Source: Candidatus Nanopelagicaceae bacterium (GTDB lineage Bacteria; Actinomycetota; Actinomycetes; Nanopelagicales; Nanopelagicaceae). From it: DNA of 43,152 nt. Location: NCBI GenBank assembly GCA_947461995.1, contig CANHNH010000005.1, positions 1-43,152 on the forward strand, written 5' to 3'. The notes under the pieces are model-generated. The model was not told where the DNA came from and searched no databases. It was given only the letters and a program-made list of their open reading frames with translations. This document shows, piece after piece, positions 36,888 to 43,152 of the stretch. Made by a program: the position numbers and the translations under genes. How positions within the stretch are numbered: the stretch's first letter is position 1; every line of letters starts with the position of its first letter.

Positions 36888-39800
36888 ATGGTATTTCGCC
36901 CGATTTCAGCCCAGATCGATCTTCCAGCAATGGAGCACTCAATCCTTGATTTCTGGCGCACTAATGCAATTTTCGAAAAATCTATTTCAGGCCGAGACGG
37001 TGCACCTACCTGGGCATTTTATGAAGGTCCTCCAACTGCAAACGGAATGCCAGGTACTCACCACATCGAAGCACGAGCATTTAAGGATGTCTTTCCGCGC
37101 TTTCACACAATGAAGGGCAAGCAAGTTGTTCGTAAAGCGGGATGGGATTGTCACGGACTTCCAGTTGAAATTGCAGTAGAAAAAGAGTTGGGCTTTAGCG
37201 GCAAAGGTGACATCGAAAAATTTGGAATCTCGCAATTCAATGACAAGTGCCGCGAATCAGTTACACGTCACGTTGATGCATTTGCAGCGATGACAAATCG
37301 TATGGGCTTCTGGGTTGATTTCGATCAAGCGTATTGGACGATGGCACCGGCATATGTTGAAAGTGTTTGGTGGAGTCTTTCCGAAATTCACAAAAAGGGT
37401 TTACTTGTACAAGATCACCGCGTAGCGCCATATTGCCCGCGCTGTGGAACGGGTTTATCTGATCACGAATTAGCACAAGGATATGAAACTGTTACCGATC
37501 CTTCAGTCTATGTTCGCTTTCCAATTACATCCGGAGCGCTTCAAGAATTAGGGGCGGCTCTACTTGTCTGGACAACTACTCCGTGGACGCTTGTTTCAAA
37601 TACAGCTATCGCGGTTAATCCAACTGTGACATACGTTGTTGCCAAAGTTACACATGAAGAAAAATCTGAAGTTTTAATTGTCGCAGAGCCTTTACTTGAA
37701 AAACTGCAGGGAGAAGTTCAGATTCTCTCGAAAATACTCGGTAAAGATCTTGAGCGAACAACGTATTCAAGGCCATTTGATTTCGTAGAAATTCCAGATG
37801 CTCACTACGTAGTCCTTGCCGATTACGTAACTACAGAGGATGGAACGGGATTGGTTCACCAATCCCCCGCATTTGGCGCAGATGATTTACAAGTATGTCG
37901 TGCCTATGGGTTGCCAGTTGTAAATCCTGTTGCTCCAGATGGTCACTTCCTTGCAGATGTAACTCTTGTGGGTGGAATGTTTTTCAAAGATGCAGATAAG
38001 CCACTGGTCAAAGAATTAAAGACGCGTGGCCTTTTGTATCGCCATCAACCTTATGAACACTCATATCCACATTGCTGGAGATGTCACACAGCACTTATTT
38101 ATTACGCACAACCATCGTGGTACATCCGAACTACTTCGATTAAAGATGAACTACTGCGCGAAAACGCCGCAACTAATTGGTATCCAGAGACGATTAAAAC
38201 TGGACGATATGGCGATTGGCTCAACAACAATATTGATTGGGCGCTTTCGCGTAATCGTTATTGGGGTACTCCACTTCCTATCTGGCGATGCGAAAACAAG
38301 CACGAAGTCTGCATCGAATCACTGGCAGATCTTGGATCACGTGCCGGTCAAGAGTTATCAACACTTGACCCACATCGTCCATTTGTTGATGACATAACCT
38401 TTGCATGCACCGAATGCTCAGAAACTATGGTGCGCGTTCCTGAAGTTATTGACTGCTGGTATGACTCTGGTGCGATGCCTTTTGCGCAATGGGGATATCC
38501 GCATCAAGAGGGTAGTAAAGAGAAATTCGAAGCTGCTTATCCCGCTGATTTTATTTGCGAAGCTATCGATCAAACCCGAGGTTGGTTCTACACATTGATG
38601 ACCATCGGAACTTTGGTTTTTGATAAGTCTTCCTATGAAAATGTTCTATGTCTTGGTCATATCTTGGATAAAGATGGCCGCAAGATGAGCAAACATCTAG
38701 GAAACGTAATTGAACCTATGGCGCTTATGGATCAACATGGGGCGGACGCAGTTCGCTGGTACATGTTGGCAGCGGGATCACCATGGTCTGCTCGCCGTGT
38801 TGGTCACGATGCAATTAGCGATGTTGTTCGTAAAACGCTGCTTACCTACTGGAACACAATCTCTTTTCACTCTCTCTATGCGCAAGCGTCGAACTTTGAA
38901 CTATCGCAATCTCCTGCGCGCAATACACGTCCGGTAATGGATCGATGGATTATTTCTGAGCTTTCGTTATTAACTAATGAAGTAGATCGCTGTCTTAGTG
39001 ATTTTGATTCACAAGGTGCGGGAAAAGCACTCGCTCAATTCATTGATGATCTTTCTAATTGGTATGTCCGCCGCTCACGTCGACGTTTCTGGGATGGCGA
39101 TGTGGCTGCCCTTGCAACCCTTCATGAATGTCTTACAACGTTGACACAACTGCTCGCACCGATGGTTCCATTTATCTCAGAACATGTCTGGCAAGAACTC
39201 GTGCGCCCAGTTGATTCAACTGTAGCCACTTCTGTTCATCTCACAGATTTTCCCATAGCAAATGCATCAGATATCGATACACAACTCTCTGCACAAGTTG
39301 CGCTGACTCGACGAATTGTTGAACTCGGCAGAGCTGCTCGCGCCGAATCTGGAATCAAAATTCGCCAACCGTTACAGCGTGCACTCATTGCCGCAAGTGG
39401 TTGGGCGGCGTTGCCAAGTGATATGCGCGAACAAATTGCTGATGAATTAAACGTTGCAGACTTGGCCGATATCGCCGATGCAGATGGAGATCTTGTAGAC
39501 ATCTCAATAAAAGCTAACTTTCGCACTCTTGGTGCAAAATTTGGTCCAGAAGTTCAAGCCATCGCTAAAGCAATTGCAGCAACAGATGCCACAACACTTG
39601 TTAAAACTTTGCGCACGAAGGGCAGCGCAGACGTTGATACTTGGAGCATAGATTTAGATGACTTAGTTATCACCGAAGTTCCGCGCACAGGTTGGATGGT
39701 TGCCAGTCACGAGGGCGAAAGCGTCGCCTTGGACCTTGCCTTAACTCCAGAGTTGATTGCAGCCGGAAATGTTCGTGAAGTTATTCGCTTCATTCAAGAG

Positions 39801-39998
39801 GCACGTAAAACAAATGGCTTTGATATTTCAGATCGCATTCGTGTTACTTGGAACGCACCTGATGTCGTTTCCGGCGCCGTTGTTGCTGCCCTAGATCACA
39901 TCAGTGCAGAAGTTTTGGCGACAGATTTTACACGCGATAATTCTTTGCCTCTGGTCGAAGGCGAACTTGGATTTAATGCAACGCTTGTAAAGAGTTAA
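36888..39998 (+). CDS. ileS: Isoleucyl-tRNA synthetase
   Basis: Class I synthetase charging tRNA-Ile, 1,036 residues. The HIGH signature appears as GTHHIEAR at about 56-63 and KMSKH at about 599-603. The editing domain sits between them (WTTTPWTLVSNTAIAVNP near 222), and metal-type Cys pairs are at CPRCGTGLSD and CWRCHTA. The form is the long actinobacterial/eukaryote-like type rather than the E. coli type; such enzymes are often less sensitive to mupirocin, which is an inference here. It is a lone plus-strand gene, divergent from traR and convergent with yggT, whose stop codon it shares. Confidence 0.97.
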   Translation: MVFRPISAQIDLPAMEHSILDFWRTNAIFEKSISGRDGAPTWAFYEGPPTANGMPGTHHIEARAFKDVFPRFHTMKGKQVVRKAGWDCHGLPVEIAVEKELGFSGKGDIEKFGISQFNDKCRESVTRHVDAFAAMTNRMGFWVDFDQAYWTMAPAYVESVWWSLSEIHKKGLLVQDHRVAPYCPRCGTGLSDHELAQGYETVTDPSVYVRFPITSGALQELGAALLVWTTTPWTLVSNTAIAVNPTVTYVVAKVTHEEKSEVLIVAEPLLEKLQGEVQILSKILGKDLERTTYSRPFDFVEIPDAHYVVLADYVTTEDGTGLVHQSPAFGADDLQVCRAYGLPVVNPVAPDGHFLADVTLVGGMFFKDADKPLVKELKTRGLLYRHQPYEHSYPHCWRCHTALIYYAQPSWYIRTTSIKDELLRENAATNWYPETIKTGRYGDWLNNNIDWALSRNRYWGTPLPIWRCENKHEVCIESLADLGSRAGQELSTLDPHRPFVDDITFACTECSETMVRVPEVIDCWYDSGAMPFAQWGYPHQEGSKEKFEAAYPADFICEAIDQTRGWFYTLMTIGTLVFDKSSYENVLCLGHILDKDGRKMSKHLGNVIEPMALMDQHGADAVRWYMLAAGSPWSARRVGHDAISDVVRKTLLTYWNTISFHSLYAQASNFELSQSPARNTRPVMDRWIISELSLLTNEVDRCLSDFDSQGAGKALAQFIDDLSNWYVRRSRRRFWDGDVAALATLHECLTTLTQLLAPMVPFISEHVWQELVRPVDSTVATSVHLTDFPIANASDIDTQLSAQVALTRRIVELGRAARAESGIKIRQPLQRALIAASGWAALPSDMREQIADELNVADLADIADADGDLVDISIKANFRTLGAKFGPEVQAIAKAIAATDATTLVKTLRTKGSADVDTWSIDLDDLVITEVPRTGWMVASHEGESVALDLALTPELIAAGNVREVIRFIQEARKTNGFDISDRIRVTWNAPDVVSGAVVAALDHISAEVLATDFTRDNSLPLVEGELGFNATLVKS
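39995..39998. other. Shared TTAA: stop codons of ileS and yggT
   Basis: TAA at 39996-39998 ends ileS, and TAA read on the minus strand at 39997-39995 ends yggT. The palindrome TTAA serves both and leaves no spacer. Confidence 0.95.
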
Positions 39999-40279
39999 AT
40001 TAAAAGAACGAGTGGCATCAACATCTGTATTGCAAAGAACAATACGATGAATGATAAATCAAGTGAAACTCCGCCTAGACGTAGCGGTGGAACAAATCTA
40101 CGAACGAAATTCATTGGGCGATCAGTTATTGTGTAGATGGCCTCGACGAAGAATAAAACAATTCCACTCGGACGCCATGATGGCTTGAACATTCGAGCGT
40201 AATCCAAAATTAAACGAGCCAATAAAGCAAAGAGAAATAGTTGCAGTATTAAGTGAAGTATCGCACCGATACGTAACAT
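39995..40279 (-). CDS. yggT: YggT-family membrane protein
   Basis: A 94-residue protein with two hydrophobic segments (about 5-25 and 72-93) around the YggT core FFVEAIYTITDRPMNFVRRF-V. The family is found next to division genes; its exact role is unclear, with proposals in osmotic tolerance and envelope function. The start ATG lies 10 bases after sepF. In other Actinobacteria divIVA normally follows it; here ileS does, on the other strand. Confidence 0.9.
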   Translation of the reverse strand: MLRIGAILHLILQLFLFALLARLILDYARMFKPSWRPSGIVLFFVEAIYTITDRPMNFVRRFVPPLRLGGVSLDLSFIVLFFAIQMLMPLVLLI

Positions 40280-40289
40280 GAAAAAAGAA

Positions 40290-40748
40290 TCAGCTCTGGT
40301 TAAAGAAACTTGCTTCAGCAGCGGCGGTTTTGTCTTCGCTACTTACTTTTACATTTGCTGGTGAGAGCAAGAAAACTTTTGAAGTTACACGTTCGATCGT
40401 TCCGTGATGACCAAATACAAGTCCACTTGCAAAATCTACAAGGCGCTTGCGTTCTGATTCATCCATGTCAGTTAAGTTAATGATTACTGGATTACCAAGG
40501 CGATAGTGCTCACCGATGGTACGAGCTTCGTTATAAAAACGTGGATGCAAAGTAATAATGCGATCAAGTGTTGGAAGTTCTAATTGTGGAGTGGATTCGT
40601 TGTGAGCAACAGGTGCGATGTGACGCGCTTCGCGAGTGCGAATACGAACATCTGGAACGCGAGTAGATGAACTATCTACTGTGCTTTGAATTTCTGGGTC
40701 ATCAACTAAACCAAGGTAGTTTGCGACACGGCGCATTGCATTCGACAT
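40290..40748 (-). CDS. sepF: Cell division protein SepF
   Basis: A 152-residue SepF, the FtsZ-binding membrane anchor of the divisome in Actinobacteria, which lack FtsA. The N-terminal amphipathic helix (MSNAMRRVANYLGLVDD) should bind membrane; a variable linker follows (20-60), then the SepF domain at about 62-135 with HPRFYNEARTIGEHYR, VIINLTDMDESERKRLVDFA and VFLLSPANVKV. Next to pgeF, yggS and ftsZ as expected. A -10 box whose first three bases are the yggS stop codon precedes the ATG by 7 bases. Confidence 0.95.
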   Translation of the reverse strand: MSNAMRRVANYLGLVDDPEIQSTVDSSSTRVPDVRIRTREARHIAPVAHNESTPQLELPTLDRIITLHPRFYNEARTIGEHYRLGNPVIINLTDMDESERKRLVDFASGLVFGHHGTIERVTSKVFLLSPANVKVSSEDKTAAAEASFFNQS

Positions 40749-40755
40749 GGTTAAA

Positions 40756-40761
40756 AGGTTA
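40756..40761 (-). promoter_or_regulatory. -10 box of sepF containing the yggS stop codon
   Basis: TAACCT ends 7 bases before the sepF ATG; TAA at 40761-40759 is also the yggS stop. No ribosome site is present. Confidence 0.5.
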
Positions 40762-41436
40762 CTGGGGTGCAGGCCGGGAACCGAGGATTGAACTACCTAC
40801 CCTGATATGTGTCGCACCATGGGTAATCGCTTGCGAAAAGTCATTGCTCATGCCGGCAGATAGGTACTTTGCAGTGGGGTATGAAACCTTAAAAATTGAA
40901 TGAATTGTGGCTAGTTTTTCAAATGCTTCATCACTGCTTTGATCAAGTGGGGCAACTGCCATAAGTCCCATTAAATCGAGGTTCGTAGATTGCAGCACCG
41001 AATCTGCCAGTGCAGACAAATCAGAGGGCAGTGCTCCTCCCCTGCCCTGAGCACCATCAAGGGACACCTGCAGGAATACTCCGATGCGATGTGGCGCAAC
41101 TTTATCCAGAGCGATTATGTGCCGTTGCTCATCGAGTGAATGAATTACGTGTGCCCACGAAGCAATCGATTTCAATTTGTTGCTCTGGATCTGTCCCTGA
41201 AAATGCCATGTGCCAGGAACGGCAGCTGCCTTCGGCGCCGCATCACCATCTCTATTTTCTCCATAATGATGAACATCCAGACTAGCCAGAATGTGTACGT
41301 CACTAGCAGGAAAGGTTTTTGTCACAGCAATTAAAGTAACTTCATCTACCGTGCGATTGCATGATTTTGTAGCCACGTGAATCTCTTCTTGGACTCTGGC
41401 CAAATTGCCGGCAATTTCTTCATAACGCGAAGTCAT
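40759..41436 (-). CDS. yggS: PLP-binding homeostasis protein YggS/PROSC
   Basis: A 225-residue alanine-racemase-like TIM barrel of the PLPBP (YggS) family, which holds and buffers pyridoxal phosphate. The PLP lysine is Lys40 in LIAVTKTF; further motifs are YGENRDGDAAPK, WHFQGQIQSNK and LSAGMSNDFSQAITHGATHIRVGSSILG. The protein is not an enzyme in known cases. ATG overlaps the pgeF stop (ATGA). Conserved position in the ftsZ region. Confidence 0.94.
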   Translation of the reverse strand: MTSRYEEIAGNLARVQEEIHVATKSCNRTVDEVTLIAVTKTFPASDVHILASLDVHHYGENRDGDAAPKAAAVPGTWHFQGQIQSNKLKSIASWAHVIHSLDEQRHIIALDKVAPHRIGVFLQVSLDGAQGRGGALPSDLSALADSVLQSTNLDLMGLMAVAPLDQSSDEAFEKLATIHSIFKVSYPTAKYLSAGMSNDFSQAITHGATHIRVGSSILGSRPAPQ

Positions 41437-42098
41437 AATCTAATTAAACCCGCTTGACGCCCTGTGCGATGGGATCTGCGGTAGGAAAAAAGATGTGAAT
41501 CTTCAAGCGTGCATCGAGAATCAACTATGCAGTCGATGGATAAATTCTTGAGATCACCAACTAAGGCCCGAGCAAGATCTAACGCTGGCGTACCCAATGA
41601 AGTGACGCTCTTTGCCTCTGGATAACTAGCAATGACTTCATTAAATGTATTTTGGTCAACTTCATAGCAGGTACCGCAAATTGAAGGACCAAGAGTTGCT
41701 GTAATTGAAAGCGCTCCTAGTTCGCGCATCTTCAGAACAGTTTTGGTAGCAACTCCATTTACCAGGCCACGCCTGCCCACATGGACAGCGGCGATAACTT
41801 TTTCGCTGGAAAGCAGAAGTGGGATGCAATCTGCAGTCAAAACTGCCAAAGTAATTCCAGGAACTGTGGTTACGAGTGAATCACATGTAAGGACTTGATC
41901 GGAATACTCCGAAATAATCCCAATGTCATCTCCATGAACCTGATTCATGTAGACAGTCTTTCCATGTTCCTTATCAATTAAAGCTCTGTTGAGCAGAACT
42001 GTTGCAGAATCATCATCAACATGGAGCGCTAAATTCAGGGAAGAAAAATCGCCTTGGCTATTTCCGCCAAGGCGATCTGTGAAGAATGTAAAGCTCAC
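41433..42098 (-). CDS. pgeF: PgeF/YfiH, peptidoglycan editing factor
   Basis: A 221-residue YfiH/DUF152 (multicopper oxidase-like) protein. Metal and catalytic pieces are NQVHGDDI, LTADCIPLLL, AAVHVGRRGLVNGV and GPSICGTCYEV with the conserved Cys. In E. coli the homologue removes muropeptides with wrong residues; the family also has purine nucleoside activity. The usual HAGWRG is HVGRRG here. Start is GTG at 42098, 2 bases after the ftsZ stop; no strong ribosome site is seen. Confidence 0.9.
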   Translation of the reverse strand: MSFTFFTDRLGGNSQGDFSSLNLALHVDDDSATVLLNRALIDKEHGKTVYMNQVHGDDIGIISEYSDQVLTCDSLVTTVPGITLAVLTADCIPLLLSSEKVIAAVHVGRRGLVNGVATKTVLKMRELGALSITATLGPSICGTCYEVDQNTFNEVIASYPEAKSVTSLGTPALDLARALVGDLKNLSIDCIVDSRCTLEDSHLFSYRRSHRTGRQAGLIRL

Positions 42099-42100
42099 TC

Positions 42101-43152
42101 TTATTTCATGAAATCTGGAACATCAATTTCATCTTCAGCAACGAGTTCTTCAAAGGTAACGCGAGGACGAGGTGTGAAATCAGATTCAAGATCTAGAGCT
42201 ACTGCCAATGGATCATTACTTGGTACCGGGTTAGCGTTACCAGCCAAGGTTGCTGCATTGATTACTGGGACAGAAACCTTTTTAGGTTCTCCACCATCAA
42301 AACCAGCAGCAATTACTGTGATGCGAACTTCATCGCCCAATGCATCATCAATCGTTGTTCCAAAGATAATTTTTGCGTTTGGATGTGCCGCTGCTTGTAC
42401 GAGTTCGCACGCTTCATTGATTTCAAACAGACCAAGATCAGAACCACCAGCAACAGAAAGAAGCACTCCCATCGCACCATCAATGGATGCTTCAAGAAGT
42501 GGGCTTGAGATTGCAAGTTCGGCAGCGCGTATTGCACGGTTTTCACCACGAGCAGAACCGATTCCCATGAGCGCAGAACCTGCACCAGTCATAACAGTTT
42601 TTACATCTGCAAAGTCAAGGTTAATCAAACCAGGTTGAGTAATTATTTCTGTAATTCCTTGTACACCGGAGAGCAACACTTGATCCGCACTCTTAAATGC
42701 ATCAACTGCAGTAATGGAGCGATCAGAGATTGCAAGTAATCGATCATTTGGAATAACAATGAGTGTGTCTACTTCAGAACGAAGTGCTTCGATACCCTCT
42801 TCTGCTTGTGCAGTACGAATCTTTCCTTCAAAACTAAATGGTTTTGTAACAACACCAATTGTTAGCGCGCCAATTTCGCGCGCAATCTTTGCGACAACTG
42901 GCGCACCGCCTGTACCTGTTCCGCCACCTTCTCCTGCGGTAACGAAAACCATATCTGCTCCGCGCAAAATTTCTTCAATTTCATCTATGTGATCAAGTGC
43001 TGCTTCGCGACCTTTTTCTGGCGCAGCACCTGCACCGAGTCCACGAGTTGATTTACGACCGATATCTAATTTCACATCAGCATCACTCATTAACAAATGT
43101 TGTGCATCAGTATTAATTGCAATGAACTCGACGCCTTTGAGTCCGACATCAA
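42101..43152 (-). CDS. ftsZ: Cell division protein FtsZ (5' end outside window)
   Basis: The tubulin-like GTPase that forms the division ring. The frame is open to the right edge (residues [17 protein letters not shown] still seen), so roughly the first 30-40 residues are missing. Visible pieces are the tubulin signature [18 protein letters not shown], the T5-T6 region TKPFSFEGK, the catalytic T7 loop [12 protein letters not shown], and the C-terminal tail [11 protein letters not shown], which should bind SepF and other partners. The linker before the tail is short, consistent with a streamlined genome. Confidence 0.97.
   Translation of the reverse strand, partial: DVGLKGVEFIAINTDAQHLLMSDADVKLDIGRKSTRGLGAGAAPEKGREAALDHIDEIEEILRGADMVFVTAGEGGGTGTGGAPVVAKIAREIGALTIGVVTKPFSFEGKIRTAQAEEGIEALRSEVDTLIVIPNDRLLAISDRSITAVDAFKSADQVLLSGVQGITEIITQPGLINLDFADVKTVMTGAGSALMGIGSARGENRAIRAAELAISSPLLEASIDGAMGVLLSVAGGSDLGLFEINEACELVQAAAHPNAKIIFGTTIDDALGDEVRITVIAAGFDGGEPKKVSVPVINAATLAGNANPVPSNDPLAVALDLESDFTPRPRVTFEELVAEDEIDVPDFMK

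Noticed and set aside
1-43152. CRISPR arrays, prophage, insertion sequences, toxin-antitoxin or defence genes
   Set aside because: No regularly spaced repeats, transposase or integrase motifs, or defence domains were seen; all genes are core functions except the MFS transporter and thioesterase, which are also ordinary.

Overview
The window is a compact piece of chromosome from a low-GC, streamlined actinobacterium. GC looks to be in the low-to-mid forties by eye (not computed). Actinobacterial markers are a PdtaR-type ANTAR response regulator next to pyruvate kinase, the dual-function HisA/TrpF enzyme PriA inside the his cluster, SepF beside FtsZ with the conserved actinobacterial FtsZ tail, a lysine-rich TraR/DksA protein and an actinobacterial-type IleRS. 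Base composition, tiny intergenic gaps and gene content fit freshwater acI Actinobacteria (Nanopelagicales, e.g. Planktophila/Nanopelagicus); this lineage assignment is an inference.

Layout: 39 protein genes and one tRNA, nearly all on the minus strand. Only three genes are on plus: an MFS transporter, a hotdog thioesterase and ileS. From left to right: rpsA (3' part cut by the window edge); MFS; polA; thioesterase; a branched-chain amino acid ABC operon livK-H-M-G-F; the ANTAR regulator with a tRNA directly abutting its start codon; pyk; gltB-gltD; a VIT-family metal transporter; lgt, a DsbA-like protein and a MauE-like protein; trpA, trpB, trpC, a 57-residue membrane ORF and trpE; hisI, hisF, priA, hisH, hisB, hisC, hisD; dnaE; rluD, lspA and traR; ileS; yggT, sepF, yggS, pgeF and ftsZ (5' part cut by the window edge). 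No gene-free stretch exceeds 300 bases; the longest is about 128 bases. I see no mobile element, prophage, CRISPR array or insertion sequence.

Functionally the window carries replication and repair (polA, dnaE), translation (rpsA, ileS, tRNA, rluD), division (ftsZ, sepF), lipoprotein maturation (lgt, lspA), nitrogen assimilation (gltBD), amino acid uptake (liv) and a his-trp supercluster held together by four-base ATGA/TTGA/GTGA overlaps. No trpF is present in the trp genes, and PriA should supply that step.

The most interesting signals are in how tightly genes are packed. (1) About ten genes have a TANNNT -10 box 6-9 bases before the start codon and mostly no Shine-Dalgarno, so they are probably leaderless; at trpB and sepF the stop codon of the upstream gene is part of the -10 box. 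(2) The polA and thioesterase promoters are interlocked in 35 bases. (3) Two convergent pairs share a TTAA palindrome that supplies both stop codons. (4) The tRNA has a Leu CAA anticodon but no long variable arm, and ends one base before the pdtaR start codon. (5) divIVA is absent from its usual place between yggT and ileS. No wholly new defence or metabolic system was found; this is mostly conserved core genome.
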